Shown here: piece by piece, positions 1-9,437 of the stretch
Layout: each line of letters begins with the position of its first letter
How positions within the stretch are numbered: the stretch's first letter is position 1
From: DATGMS01 sp035303945
GTDB lineage: Bacteria > Bacteroidota > Bacteroidia > Cytophagales > Cyclobacteriaceae
Reading direction: 5' to 3'
Assembly: GCA_035303945.1 (NCBI GenBank)
Contig: DATGQZ010000079.1
Span: 15,102-79,101, forward strand
Length of the DNA: 64,000 nt
Made by a program: the position numbers and the translations under genes
The notes under the pieces: model-generated
What the model saw: only the letters and a program-made list of their open reading frames with translations
Told to the model about the DNA's origin: nothing
Databases searched by the model: none

Positions 1-1
1 G

Positions 2-463
2 CCCGGCCCTTTAGAAGATGGACGTTACACCTTAAGGATCAATGGTACTGATGCTGCAGGAAATTTAGCGGGTGAGAAACCCTATGAAATCAATTTTGAA
101 GTTGTCAATGAAGCGCAAATAACCAATTTTTACCCTTATCCCAACCCTTTTAGTTCCAGCGTGCGCTTTGTATTTACAGTTACGGGATCAGAGGTGCCTG
201 ATCAGATCAAAATTCAAATTATGACGGTAACCGGAAAAGTGGTGAAGGAAATCTTTCAGGAGGAATTAGGCACATTAAGGATTGGCAACAACATCACCGA
301 ATATGCGTGGGATGGAAAGGACGAATTTGGGGATCAGTTGGCAAACGGCGTCTATATTTATCGGGTATTGGTTAAAAAAGATGGACAATTTATGGAATAT
401 CGGCCTACCGCGGGAGACAAGGCCTTTACCAAGGGCTACGGCAAGATGTACTTATTGAGATAA
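2..463 (+). CDS. C-terminal part of a large secreted protein (PorU2-like, FlgD/T9SS-type C-terminal domain)
   Basis: The frame is open from base 2 to the TAA at 461-463, so only the last 153 residues are present. It reads as an Ig-like segment (GRYTLRINGTDAAGN) followed by a FlgD-like domain with YPNPF, an aspartate-rich WDGKDEFGDQLANGVY turn and a final YIYRV-type strand. Such domains end proteins exported by the Bacteroidota type IX secretion system. The closing segment, with VTGKVVKEI and GKMYLLR, resembles what I remember of the large PorU2-type T9SS sortase homologues; that family name is inference from the tail alone. The catalytic part lies outside the window. It converges with the next gene, leaving 16 bases between the stops. 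Confidence 0.7.
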   Translation, partial: PGPLEDGRYTLRINGTDAAGNLAGEKPYEINFEVVNEAQITNFYPYPNPFSSSVRFVFTVTGSEVPDQIKIQIMTVTGKVVKEIFQEELGTLRIGNNITEYAWDGKDEFGDQLANGVYIYRVLVKKDGQFMEYRPTAGDKAFTKGYGKMYLLR

Positions 464-479
464 AAGAACCGTCCAGCAA

Positions 480-2021
480 TCAAGTACTACAATTATTGTC
501 AGGTCTTTTCTTTACTGAAAGTATCAGGCCTTCCTCAAATTTCGTGATTTGGAGGTTGTGGATATTCATAAATTCATAAAGGCTGGGGTCTTGGCCAAAA
601 AGAACGAGAACCAGTTCCCCATATTGTAATCGCTTCATTAGCTGCCTCAGCAACTCTTTCCTTCTTGATTCGGAAACTTCCCTTCTTTTACCTTGTATAA
701 ATAAAAATTCAGGGTTGTACGCCACGACTGAAGGATTATCGAGCAAAAGGCCCAGCATTTCAGGCCTGTTGGATGCGAAGGTGATTATTTGAGTTGATTG
801 ATCATGCTGGCGCAGTTTCTCCGTGAACGAACTTTTTTGGAGCCGGTTGACGTCAAACAGAGAATTTACATCATGCCTATTCCAGGTCCACACATAGCCC
901 ACCATACTATGTCCTGCAATCAATAAGGCGATACAAAGCATTGTTCTTGCAGCAACTCTGCGCACATAAAAAAACTTGACTAAGCCATACCAACTTCCTA
1001 CAAGAAAAAATGGGAACAGCGTTCGATAGTTGATTTCTTCAGACCCTATCATTTGAAGGAAGGCCAGCTGACAAAGCAAGTACACGAGACCAAATAGTAG
1101 GTACACCGACGTCAAGGTGAGGCTTTTTCTAATTTCAAAGAAAGCCAAATAGAAACAAAGCGCCAGCAGGATTATTCCGCCAATAACTGCCAACAGAAAA
1201 GGAATATGCGCTGTAAGGAAATCAGATAAAAAAAATCCTAAAGTGGATTTGAAAAATAAAGATAAGTTGTTGAATAGCAACAATATGCTGTCCGTAGGCA
1301 GGGGGTCAGTCGCCTCATCGGCTGCATTTGCTGCACCCCAAAATTCATAGCCAGAAATCGCTTTATAGGCTATATAAGAAGTAAGGGTCGCTACTAAAGG
1401 CGCAAGCCATCTGATGCGGTCTTTGTCCCAGACAAGCAAAGACAGAAAAAAGGGCACTATAGCCAGTGTGTTTAACTTTACCCAAATTAGAGCCGCACTA
1501 AACAAGGATAAGATCAACAGCTGCATCCAATGCGTTGATAGATAGCAGCGACAGAGGCAGTACGCCCAAATGATCAGAAGGCAATAGAAGATACTGTCGG
1601 CGTGGGCCCAGGTGATCATTCTATACGACCACCACGAATGGAATACGATCAGCAGCAACAGCAATAGGCTCATTTGCTTTCGCCTACTCAGCCAGTAATG
1701 TTCAGCGGTAATCTTTGTCCAACAATAGAGGAAATAAATGCTGATTCCATACTGGATTATAATCAATACATTTGCCGCACTAAAAGTGCTTAATCCTGTT
1801 AGCCTCAGCGCATGCAACAAAAAAGGATATGCAGGCGAATAAATGCCTTGCCATTTGGAGGAATTAAATAAATGGAGGGAATAGTTAAAATAATTGACCG
1901 TGTCGGGAGAGTAATAAGGTCCATATATCACATAGCTGATGACAGAACCCACCACCAGTAGCAGCAGCAGCCCTAGGAGGGTGCGATTGAAATTTGCCCT
2001 GGATAGAATTCGGTAGGCCAT
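480..2021 (-). CDS. Multi-pass membrane protein, GT-C/ArnT-like glycosyltransferase candidate
   Basis: A 513-residue integral membrane protein with about ten to twelve hydrophobic helices. After the first helix comes a loop with YYSPDTVNYFNYS, the place where GT-C fold transferases such as ArnT and PMT relatives carry an acidic residue that binds the polyprenyl-phosphate sugar donor. A soluble tail of about 130 residues follows the last helix. Specific substrate cannot be read from the sequence, so the glycosyltransferase call rests on topology and the N-terminal motif. It lies 17 bases downstream of the DinB-like gene on the same strand, and both may be transcribed from the promoter at 2588-2619. 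Confidence 0.6.
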   Translation of the reverse strand: MAYRILSRANFNRTLLGLLLLLVVGSVISYVIYGPYYSPDTVNYFNYSLHLFNSSKWQGIYSPAYPFLLHALRLTGLSTFSAANVLIIIQYGISIYFLYCWTKITAEHYWLSRRKQMSLLLLLLIVFHSWWSYRMITWAHADSIFYCLLIIWAYCLCRCYLSTHWMQLLILSLFSAALIWVKLNTLAIVPFFLSLLVWDKDRIRWLAPLVATLTSYIAYKAISGYEFWGAANAADEATDPLPTDSILLLFNNLSLFFKSTLGFFLSDFLTAHIPFLLAVIGGIILLALCFYLAFFEIRKSLTLTSVYLLFGLVYLLCQLAFLQMIGSEEINYRTLFPFFLVGSWYGLVKFFYVRRVAARTMLCIALLIAGHSMVGYVWTWNRHDVNSLFDVNRLQKSSFTEKLRQHDQSTQIITFASNRPEMLGLLLDNPSVVAYNPEFLFIQGKRREVSESRRKELLRQLMKRLQYGELVLVLFGQDPSLYEFMNIHNLQITKFEEGLILSVKKRPDNNCST

Positions 2022-2038
2022 AGATTAACGAAAGCAGG

Positions 2039-2554
2039 CTAATGTGCTGCCGTCAAAATTCTTACCGTGACCAGCAGCTGCCCAATATGGCGTTGAGAAT
2101 GTTCGGCAGCATGAAAAAGCAACCCCAGTTTGGTCGTAGGTAGTTGTGCCCTGCCCAACCCTCTAAAGGCTGTAAGGTCATCCGTTGAAGTTTGTCGCAA
2201 AAAGTCCACCGCTTCATCAACTTTTTGTTCGAAGGTCCGGACCAAGTCCGCTACCGTGGAGGGAGCGTGATCCGGATTTTCTTCAGTTTTAAGAAAATTC
2301 AGCTGTTCTTCCGTGAGTTTTCTGTTGTCGGCATAGGTAAAAAGCCGGTCTACCACTCCGGTCAGATGATTTAGATGAAATCCCACCGCGGCCAATCCAT
2401 GGGGTTTTTCCCAAAGCAGCGAATCAGGAAATGAATGGGTGTAATGCCTCGCATCCCCCTTTGCCTGTAACAAGGCATGTGCAACAGGTTGTAAGAGGTC
2501 AGGAACACCTGGTACTGGGCCTCTTTGCCAAACTTCCAATTTGTTTCTCTCCAT
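2039..2554 (-). CDS. DinB family protein
   Basis: A 171-residue protein with the four-helix DinB/YfiT fold pattern. A histidine in the first helix pair (FHLNHLTGVVDRL, near residue 60) and the pair in HAAEHSQRHIGQLL near the C terminus match the three-histidine metal site of the family. Members include bacillithiol and other thiol S-transferases and metal-dependent hydrolases; the actual substrate here is unknown. The ATG at 2554 lies 33 bases downstream of a well-formed Bacteroidota promoter, which supports this start. The membrane protein gene follows 17 bases later on the same strand. Confidence 0.82.
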   Translation of the reverse strand: MERNKLEVWQRGPVPGVPDLLQPVAHALLQAKGDARHYTHSFPDSLLWEKPHGLAAVGFHLNHLTGVVDRLFTYADNRKLTEEQLNFLKTEENPDHAPSTVADLVRTFEQKVDEAVDFLRQTSTDDLTAFRGLGRAQLPTTKLGLLFHAAEHSQRHIGQLLVTVRILTAAH

Positions 2555-3081
2555 TTTTATTCTGGATGTATGTAAATCTTAATGGACTAAAGTTAGGCTT
2601 CCTGTATAAGTCTTGCAAATAATGCATGTAGAAGTATCTTAGATGACAACTCCTCTAAGGGTGCCCAAGGAGAAAGGCTTTCCCAAAGGGTTATTTTACT
2701 TCGATGATTTGGCTAGCATAGTCCAACGTATTCCTTCATCTGTGATTTTAAAATTAACTAGCCCGGTAAGATCTGAAGTGCAAAAAGAAACGCTGTTTGC
2801 TGCTTCCATATAGCGCAGATTTCTTATGTTCGACAAATGGCAGCGCTTATATCCATGGTTTTGTACAACTTGCTATTTTACTATAACCGATGAGGGGGAG
2901 GATATTGGCAACTATGGGAAACTCAGCTAGTAGGGGTATCTCGGCTACCAAGGCAGTTTCAGGCTGTGCCAACCAACAACAGCGGCCACGTGGTTACATA
3001 TTAAAATATCAGGAATAATGATATATTTGGTTTTGAGAGAATGTTAGACCAACCTAGTCGCCATAGAGACATAATAAACCC
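2555..3081. other. Intergenic region, 527 bases, with a possible gene remnant
   Basis: No complete gene is visible. Apart from the DinB promoter, the only coding-like stretch is on the minus strand at 2696-2872, open for 58 codons and ending NFKITDEGIRWTMLAKSSK before a TAA. It has a plausible protein composition but no convincing start beyond an internal ATG about 50 codons from the end, and I recognise no family. It could be the decayed 3' end of a gene or chance. Confidence 0.3.
2588..2619 (-). promoter_or_regulatory. Bacteroidota-type promoter for the DinB-like gene
   Basis: Read on the minus strand: TTTG (2616-2619), a 20-base spacer, then TAACTTTA (2588-2595). This matches the TTTG-N19-21-TAnnTTTG consensus of the Bacteroidota primary sigma factor except for the last base of the -7 box. 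Confidence 0.6.
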
Positions 3082-4005
3082 ATGATAAACAGAAGAAATG
3101 TACTCAAGGCTGTGGGCATCAGCCCTGCCTTATTGATTGCTCCTCAATTTTCGCAAGCCGAGGCTCCGCATCAAAGCTCCTTCAGTTATTGTTTGAACAC
3201 CAGCACCATTCGCGGTCAAAATCCGGGCATTCTAAAGTATATTGAAATAGCGTCAAAAGCGGGATACGACGGGATTGAATTGTGGATAGGCGATATACAG
3301 GCATTTCTAAAGGAGGGAAATACCGCCGCGAAGCTGAGAAAGCATCTGGAAGATCATGGTTTACGGTTGGAAAATGCTATTGGTTTTGCACCATGGATGG
3401 CGGAGGACGAGGCTACCATGAGGCGCGGCTTTGCACAAATGAAGGAGGAAATGGAAATCCTTGCTGAACTTGGCGGAAAGCGTATCGCCGCCCCCGGAAT
3501 AGGTGCAAACGCTCCGGTGGATCTTTTTAGGGCTGGCAATGCCTATAAGGAATTGCTAAACTTAGGCAGAAGCACAGGGGTGATGCCCCAACTTGAATTT
3601 TGGGGAGCTTACGAACCCTTTCATCATTTGGGGCAAACCTTGATGGTAGCAGCCGTGGCCAATGATCCAGATGCTAGAATACTTCCCGATGTGTACCATT
3701 TGTTCCGTGGAGGATCAGGATTTGATGGGCTGAAAATGCTCAGTGGGCAATTGGTGGAAGTGTTTCACATGAATGATGTTCCCGGTGATATTCCCCGCGA
3801 AAAGCAGGAAGATAAGGATCGTGTATATCCAGGCGAGGGAATTGCTCCTATAAAAGATATTATTCAGGATCTGGCCAAGATGGGTGGCAACAAAGTTTTA
3901 TCCTTAGAATTATTCAATCCATCTTATTGGAAGCAGGACCCATTAGAGGTGGCGAAGACCGGCTTAAAAAGAATGAAGGATCAGGTAAAGGCGGCAGTGG
4001 GCTAA
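3082..4005 (+). CDS. Exported sugar phosphate isomerase/epimerase-like TIM barrel
   Basis: A 307-residue protein with a twin-arginine-like leader (NRRNVLKAVG followed by a short hydrophobic stretch to about residue 26), which suggests Tat export. The mature part is an AP endonuclease 2/xylose isomerase-like TIM barrel: AGYDGIELWIGD near residue 60, PDVYHLFRGGSGFDG in the middle, and VFHMNDVPGD plus LSLELFNPSYW toward the end, which provide the acidic and histidine metal ligands of this superfamily. Family members isomerise or epimerise sugars, inositols or hydroxypyruvate; the substrate here cannot be assigned. The gene stands alone on this strand, with no recognisable promoter. Confidence 0.78.
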   Translation: MINRRNVLKAVGISPALLIAPQFSQAEAPHQSSFSYCLNTSTIRGQNPGILKYIEIASKAGYDGIELWIGDIQAFLKEGNTAAKLRKHLEDHGLRLENAIGFAPWMAEDEATMRRGFAQMKEEMEILAELGGKRIAAPGIGANAPVDLFRAGNAYKELLNLGRSTGVMPQLEFWGAYEPFHHLGQTLMVAAVANDPDARILPDVYHLFRGGSGFDGLKMLSGQLVEVFHMNDVPGDIPREKQEDKDRVYPGEGIAPIKDIIQDLAKMGGNKVLSLELFNPSYWKQDPLEVAKTGLKRMKDQVKAAVG

Positions 4006-4101
4006 TTTTTTTAGCTGCGGTATAACATTTGATGCCATTTACGCACAGGCCTTCTCCATTTGGAAGCATTTTACCATTCAATATATAACTATATAACTAT
4101 T

Positions 4102-4599
4102 ATGGCAGCAATTACATTTAAAGGTAATCAAGTAAACACATCAGGAGCCCTACCTTCGGTGGGTGAAACAGCTAAGGATTTTACATTGGTAGCGACTGAC
4201 CTATCTGAGAAAAGTCTAACTGACTACAAAGGTAAAAACGTGGTATTGAATATCTTCCCCAGTATCAATACGGGCATTTGTGCTAAGTCTGTAAGAAAGT
4301 TTAATGAAGAAGCCAGCAAGCTGGACAATACAGTCATCTTATGTATATCAAAGGACCTTCCTTTTGCACAGTCACAATTTTGCGGTGCGGAAGGCATACA
4401 AAATGTAGAAATGCTGTCGGATTTTAGAACTGACTTTGGCCACGCCTATGGAGTTTTGATGGAAGATGGGCCGCTGAAAGGTTTGTTGAGCCGTGCCGTA
4501 GTGGTAATCGATACCGAGGGAAAGGTAACCTACACCGAGCAGGTGCCAGAAATCGGACAAGAGCCAGCCTATGATAATGCCTTACAAGCTCTCAACTAA
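4102..4599 (+). CDS. tpx: Thiol peroxidase (Tpx, atypical 2-Cys peroxiredoxin)
   Basis: A 165-residue peroxiredoxin that reduces hydrogen peroxide and organic peroxides with thioredoxin as electron donor. The peroxidatic cysteine is C60 in PSINTGICAKSVRKF and the resolving cysteine is C94 in QFCGAEGIQNV, the Tpx-specific arrangement with both cysteines in one subunit. The length fits Tpx (about 165-168 residues). I start at the ATG at 4102 (MAAITFKGN), which matches the family N terminus; the frame is open upstream to a TTG at 4060, but that gives an odd extension. A strong terminator follows the stop, so this is a monocistronic gene. Confidence 0.95.
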   Translation: MAAITFKGNQVNTSGALPSVGETAKDFTLVATDLSEKSLTDYKGKNVVLNIFPSINTGICAKSVRKFNEEASKLDNTVILCISKDLPFAQSQFCGAEGIQNVEMLSDFRTDFGHAYGVLMEDGPLKGLLSRAVVVIDTEGKVTYTEQVPEIGQEPAYDNALQALN

Positions 4600-4622
4600 T
4601 TAAGCTTGTTGGAACCTTCATC

Positions 4623-4659
4623 AAAAGCATGGAAGCGATATCGTTTCCGTGCTTTTTTT
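4623..4659 (+). terminator. Rho-independent terminator after tpx
   Basis: AAGCATGGAA pairs with TTCCGTGCTT (one G-T pair) around a nine-base loop, followed by a run of seven T. Confidence 0.85.
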
Positions 4660-4790
4660 ATGGTGACAGGTTCAGATTCCCTCCCAACAAGCTGCTCGCG
4701 ATACATATAAACTTTCCTTTTTTTTAAATCTTTTTTAAAGTTAAGAGGTGGAAATTCAGTATTTTAGATCTTAGCTAACGCAGTATAGCC

Positions 4791-5756
4791 ATGGCGCATA
4801 TTTACGAAAAACCTCCCCAACATATTGCTGAAGAAGTTGAGCAATTAAACAAAATTCTGGATGGGCTATTGCCTTCGAAGCAATTAGACAGGAATGTGCT
4901 TATTGCTACTTGGAATATTCGTGCATTTGGTGGCCTTACCGAGAAGTGGGAAGCTAAAGAAACGGACACGCCCAAGCGGGATTTACATGCGCTTCTTTGT
5001 ATTGCCAATATTTTGTCTCGGTTCGATATCATAGCACTGCAGGAAGTAAAGGGTGACCTAAAGGCCCTGCGACATACCTTAAAGTTTTTAGGCGCTCACT
5101 GGAGCTTCATTTTGACGGATGTGTGTAAGGGAGATGAAGGCAATAATGAGCGGTTGGCTTTTTTATTTGATACCCGAAAGGTAAAACTTTCCGGACTGGC
5201 TTGCGAACTTGTTATTCCCAATGAGCAAGTAACAAATATTAAAGCGGGCGCCTTTGCCCGCCAATTTGCTAGAACGCCTTATGCTGTAAGCTTCAAGGTA
5301 GCAAACAAAACATTTATTTTAATAACCTTACATGTACTTTATGGCAAGAAGGCAGCGGACCGAACACCGGAATTGATGGCTATAGCGGAGTGGCTAAAGG
5401 ACTGGTCAATGAACATTCACGCATTTGACCAAAGCCTTATCTTATTGGGAGATTTTAACATCGATCGCAAGGGGGATGAGCGTTATCAGGCATTGGTTTC
5501 TACGGGTTTGACCGTCCCTTCAGACCTTCACGAACTGAGAAGAACGGTGTATGACGATAATGCAAAATTTTACGACCAGATCGCGTGGTTTGAAAATGTA
5601 AAACATATCCCCCAGATATCTCTGAAATACAATGCAGGAGGTGTTTTTGATTTCGCCCCCCATGTCTACTTAAATAGGAAGTACAATCCAAGCCAAATAT
5701 CTTGGCGGATCTCTGACCATCTGCCTTTGTGGGCGGAATTTTTGACATTGGACTAA
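4791..5756 (+). CDS. Endonuclease/exonuclease/phosphatase (EEP) family protein
   Basis: A 321-residue protein of the DNase I-like EEP superfamily. The catalytic landmarks appear in order: TWNIRAFGG (Asn, near residue 43), LQEVKGD (Glu metal ligand, near 84), LGDFNID (Asp/Asn pair, near 223) and ISDHLPLWAEF (terminal Asp-His, near 309). No signal peptide or membrane segment is seen, so it should be cytoplasmic, unlike the membrane-anchored EEP protein at 34.0-35.1 kb. Substrates of the superfamily range from DNA to phosphoinositides, and nothing here narrows the choice. It is flanked by unrelated single genes. Confidence 0.88.
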   Translation: MAHIYEKPPQHIAEEVEQLNKILDGLLPSKQLDRNVLIATWNIRAFGGLTEKWEAKETDTPKRDLHALLCIANILSRFDIIALQEVKGDLKALRHTLKFLGAHWSFILTDVCKGDEGNNERLAFLFDTRKVKLSGLACELVIPNEQVTNIKAGAFARQFARTPYAVSFKVANKTFILITLHVLYGKKAADRTPELMAIAEWLKDWSMNIHAFDQSLILLGDFNIDRKGDERYQALVSTGLTVPSDLHELRRTVYDDNAKFYDQIAWFENVKHIPQISLKYNAGGVFDFAPHVYLNRKYNPSQISWRISDHLPLWAEFLTLD

Positions 5757-5776
5757 TGGGGTTATAGTAATCAGTA

Positions 5777-5808
5777 TTTGGTGTTGACCCATTGATGTCC
5801 TAATTTTA
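5777..5808 (+). promoter_or_regulatory. Bacteroidota-type promoter for the methionine aminopeptidase gene
   Basis: TTTG (5777-5780), a 20-base spacer, then TAATTTTA (5801-5808), one base from the TAnnTTTG consensus, 39 bases before the ATG. Confidence 0.6.
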
Positions 5809-5847
5809 GCTGAAGAATAAAAAAAGCACCTTCCCACCAATACAATC

Positions 5848-6612
5848 ATGTCCATTACCACAGAAGCAGAACTATTAGGAATAAAAAAAGTAAGTGAGGC
5901 AGTAGCGCATACCCTTAAACTGATGAGGGACTTCGCCCGGCCGGGAATTTCGACTAAGGAATTGGACGAGTATGGGGCGCAAATAATGAACAGTTTTGGC
6001 GCACGTTCAGCACCTTATGGGACTTACGGTTTTCCGGGCTGGACATGCATTAGCGTCAATAACGAGTTCTGCCATGGTATCCCGACAGCTGCGCGAATTC
6101 TTAAAGATGGTGATTTAATTAACATTGATGTTTCCGCGGAACTAGATGGATTTTGGTCAGATAATGGGTCCTCATTTGTAGTAGGCGAGGATGTTCATGG
6201 ACATCAGCAGCTGATCGACGCTTCTAAGCAAATTTTACGTAGTGCGGTCAATAAAATAAGAGGCGGGGTACGCGTTTCCGATATTGGCTTTACTATGGAA
6301 TCAGAGGCAAAAAGGAGAGGCTACAAAGTTATTAGGAATCTTACTGGACACGGTGTAGGAAGGAGTTTGCATGAAGCCCCAACTGAGATTCCCAACTATC
6401 GTGATCGGTTTAACCACAGTCGTTTTAGGAAAAATTCAGTAGTAGCAATTGAAACATTTATCGCTACCCGATCTACCTATGCGGAAACGCTTCCTGATGG
6501 ATGGACCTTGGTGGGCAACAGGGGAGGTTTTATGGCGCAGCACGAACATACGCTGATCGTCACTGAGGGGCGGCCGGTTATTCTGACTGAGGGCAATGGT
6601 ATTTGGGATTAG
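5848..6612 (+). CDS. map: Type I methionine aminopeptidase
   Basis: A 254-residue enzyme that removes the initiator methionine from new proteins. The pita-bread metal site is complete: D94 (INIDV), D105 (GFWSDNGSSF), H168 (LTGHGVG), E202 (AIETF) and E233 (QHEHTLIV), with H76 in the CHGIP loop. The second aspartate sits in WSDNGSS rather than the usual HGDTS, so this belongs to a divergent type I subgroup. It is not next to ribosomal protein or secY genes, where the primary map gene is often found, so it may be a second copy (inference). There is no N-terminal zinc finger extension. Confidence 0.92.
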   Translation: MSITTEAELLGIKKVSEAVAHTLKLMRDFARPGISTKELDEYGAQIMNSFGARSAPYGTYGFPGWTCISVNNEFCHGIPTAARILKDGDLINIDVSAELDGFWSDNGSSFVVGEDVHGHQQLIDASKQILRSAVNKIRGGVRVSDIGFTMESEAKRRGYKVIRNLTGHGVGRSLHEAPTEIPNYRDRFNHSRFRKNSVVAIETFIATRSTYAETLPDGWTLVGNRGGFMAQHEHTLIVTEGRPVILTEGNGIWD

Positions 6613-6848
6613 TAGAACCCACATGCTCAATATATGCAAGGTTAAGACGGACTAGGGTAGGAGGTGCCAATAGAGGCATAAAAGCGGGACCTTTGGTGCA
6701 TAGTATATCCTAACAGAACTAGACGTTAGGGCGCTGTTAAAAAAGTTTATAGCATTTTTTTCAGGGTGTTTTTAGCCCTTACTCCGTTGAATTCATCTTC
6801 ATCATGGTATGGATATTGCCTATATGTCATGAATTTTTCTCTCGATCC

Positions 6849-7841
6849 ATGCTGCAATTTACGGATAGGGGTATCTACTGCCCGCAAGCTGACATTTACA
6901 TAGATCCTTGGATGCCCGTAGAGCGGGCGGTGATTACCCATGGGCATAGCGATCATGCCAGGAGGGGCAACGGCCATTACCTTTGCCATGAGGATAGCGT
7001 GGGTATATTGAAGCTTCGATTGGGAATGGATATTTCGGTAAAAGGTATGGCATACCATCAGACTACTTCCATCAATGGCGTCACCATCAGCCTTCATCCC
7101 GCCGGCCACATCATAGGATCAGCGCAGGTGAGACTGGAATACAAGGGAGAGATTTGGGTAGTTTCAGGGGACTATAAATTAATGTCAGATGGTCTAAGTG
7201 TTCCCTTCGAACCGGTCCGATGTCATCATTTTATTACCGAATCCACGTTTGGACTTCCTGTATACCGATTTCCTCCGGCGACATCTGTTTATGTGAGCAT
7301 CAATGACTGGTGGCGTCAAAATGCTTCTGAGGGGTTTAATTCGGTCATTATTGCCTATGCCTTAGGTAAGTCACAGTCAATCCTTCACCATTTAGACCAA
7401 AGTATTGGTGATATATTTCTTCATGGAGCGGTAGCCAATGTGAACGATATTTTCAACGCGGAAGGACATGCCTTTCCCGGACGAAGGGTTACAGTGGATA
7501 TGAAAAAAAAGTCCGTTCAAAAGGCTTTGATAGTAGCACCCTCTTCTGCATTGTCTACTCCTTGGATAAATCGCTTTTCCCCCTCCCGCAAAGCAGTGTG
7601 CAGTGGCTGGATGCAACTTCGCGGCGCTAGGCGTCGGTCAGGTGTTGATCGGGGCTTTGTCCTCTCTGATCATTGCGACTGGAATCAACTCAATGAGGCG
7701 GTATTGGCCACTGGGGCTGAAAATATCTATGTAACCCATGGCTATCAGAGCACATATGCCAAGTGGTTGAGAGAGCGATACCAACTCAATGCTGTCGAAA
7801 TAAAAACACAATTTGAGCCAACGACGGGAGACCTGGAATAA
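6849..7841 (+). CDS. Ligase-associated DNA exonuclease (metallo-beta-lactamase fold)
   Basis: A 330-residue beta-lactamase-fold nuclease, the first gene of a four-gene DNA repair cassette. The metal-binding HxHxDH motif is at residues 31-36 (THGHSDHARRG), with further histidines in HPAGHIIGSAQV and LSDHCDWNQL, as in the CPSF/SNM1-like branch. I start at the ATG at 6849 (MLQFTDRGIYCPQ), which matches the family; an upstream ATG at 6804 adds 15 residues that look unrelated. The stop lies three bases before the ligase start, so the two are probably co-translated. The family is named for its constant linkage to an ATP-dependent ligase; a role in end processing is inferred from that. Confidence 0.9.
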   Translation: MLQFTDRGIYCPQADIYIDPWMPVERAVITHGHSDHARRGNGHYLCHEDSVGILKLRLGMDISVKGMAYHQTTSINGVTISLHPAGHIIGSAQVRLEYKGEIWVVSGDYKLMSDGLSVPFEPVRCHHFITESTFGLPVYRFPPATSVYVSINDWWRQNASEGFNSVIIAYALGKSQSILHHLDQSIGDIFLHGAVANVNDIFNAEGHAFPGRRVTVDMKKKSVQKALIVAPSSALSTPWINRFSPSRKAVCSGWMQLRGARRRSGVDRGFVLSDHCDWNQLNEAVLATGAENIYVTHGYQSTYAKWLRERYQLNAVEIKTQFEPTTGDLE

Positions 7842-7844
7842 ACC

Positions 7845-9437
7845 ATGAAGACATTCACGACCATGTTTACGGCCATTGATCAGACGACCAAGACCAATCA
7901 AAAGGTGCAGGCGTTGGTGGACTATTTCACTTTTGCTAAAGAGGAAGATAAGATTTTTGCCGTGTCGATTTTGATTGGCAACAAGCCCAAAAGACCTGTG
8001 AAAACTGCAGAGCTTAAGGAATGGGCGGCGGAGTTAGCAGGATTGCCGATGTGGCTTTTTGAGGAGTCATATTATATTGTCGGGGATTTGGGGGAGGCTA
8101 TCGCTTTGATGCTTCCACCTCAGGAGAAGGAACAGCAGTTCACATTGGAAGAAACCTTAGATTTGCTAGGCCGTTTGGCCGATATGCCTACGGAAGAAAA
8201 GAAAGCTTTAGTCGTTGACTATTGGCTGAGCGTCCCGATCGAGGAGCGTTTTGTATTTAACAAGCTGATCACAGGAAATTTTAGAATGGGTGTTTCCCGA
8301 CAACTGGTCGTAAAGGCCTTGGCCAAGTACCTTGATCAGGAAGCCACCTCCATAGCACATCAATTGATGGGCAAATGGGATCCCCATGAAGAGACCATGG
8401 CTTCTATGTTTGGAAGCGAAATTCATTTGGACAAGCATTATCTGCCCTATCCTTTCTACCTAGCGTATCAGCTGGATGCTGAACCGGATAGCTTAGGTGA
8501 TATCCATGAGTGGTATATTGAGAAAAAGCTGGATGGAATCCGCGGACAGATTGTCGTGCGCAATGGGGAGCTGTTTGTCTGGAGTAGAGGTGAGGATTTG
8601 CTGACGGATAAATTTCCCGAATTTGCTTCTCTGAATACCTCCTTGCCTGATGGAACTGTAATTGATGGAGAAATCATTCCATGGAAAGATGGAAAACCTT
8701 TGCCTTTTCAGGTCATGCAGACGCGAATCGGCAGGAAGAACCTATCACCCAAATACCTAAAAGAAGCTCCTTTGGTCATGGTTTGTTTTGATCTTTTGGA
8801 ATGGGAGGGACGGGACCTAAGGCCCCAACCGATTGAGGAGCGGAGAAAGTTGTTGGAGAAAATCGTAGCTGAGCATCAGGATGAAAACTTGATACTGTCT
8901 GAAACGCTTAACATTAATACCTGGGACGAGGTAGCAATATTTAGAAAGGATGCCAGAGAACAGTATTGTGAGGGAGTTATGTTAAAAAGAAAATCCAGTC
9001 CTTATGAAACCGGCCGAAGGCGGGGGAATTGGTGGAAATGGAAAACTGATCCCATGACAGTAGACGGAGTATTGTTGTATGCCCAAAGCGGCCATGGCCG
9101 TAGGGCTAATCTTTTTACGGACTATACCTTTGCCGTATGGGATGGAGATACTTTGGTGCCATTTGCCAAGGCCTACTCTGGCTTGACAGACAAGGAAATT
9201 ACCCAGTTAGACAATTGGATAAAAAGAAATACAATTGAAAAATTTGGCCCTGTACGGAGTGTAAAACCTGAATATGTTTTTGAAATTGCCTTTGAAGGCA
9301 TTAATGCCAGCCCTCGGCACAAATCAGGGGTGGCTTTACGTTTTCCACGGATTTTGAGATGGCGAAAAGACAAATCTCCTCAATCCGCCAATACCAAAGA
9401 AGACTTGTTACAATTGATTGAGGCGGTGAATCCATGA
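7845..9437 (+). CDS. ATP-dependent DNA ligase of the ligase-associated repair cluster
   Basis: A 530-residue ATP-dependent DNA ligase. An N-terminal DNA-binding domain (about residues 1-200) precedes the adenylation domain, where K228 in EKKLDGIRG is the lysine that carries AMP (motif I, KxDGxR). Later motifs include VIDGEIIPW, VCFDLLEWEG, CEGVMLKRK and WWKWK. An OB-fold domain makes up the C terminus. Bacteria replicate with the NAD-dependent LigA, so this enzyme is an accessory repair ligase. It starts three bases after the exonuclease stop and overlaps the helicase start by four bases (ATGA), showing tight translational coupling. Confidence 0.95.
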   Translation: MKTFTTMFTAIDQTTKTNQKVQALVDYFTFAKEEDKIFAVSILIGNKPKRPVKTAELKEWAAELAGLPMWLFEESYYIVGDLGEAIALMLPPQEKEQQFTLEETLDLLGRLADMPTEEKKALVVDYWLSVPIEERFVFNKLITGNFRMGVSRQLVVKALAKYLDQEATSIAHQLMGKWDPHEETMASMFGSEIHLDKHYLPYPFYLAYQLDAEPDSLGDIHEWYIEKKLDGIRGQIVVRNGELFVWSRGEDLLTDKFPEFASLNTSLPDGTVIDGEIIPWKDGKPLPFQVMQTRIGRKNLSPKYLKEAPLVMVCFDLLEWEGRDLRPQPIEERRKLLEKIVAEHQDENLILSETLNINTWDEVAIFRKDAREQYCEGVMLKRKSSPYETGRRRGNWWKWKTDPMTVDGVLLYAQSGHGRRANLFTDYTFAVWDGDTLVPFAKAYSGLTDKEITQLDNWIKRNTIEKFGPVRSVKPEYVFEIAFEGINASPRHKSGVALRFPRILRWRKDKSPQSANTKEDLLQLIEAVNP

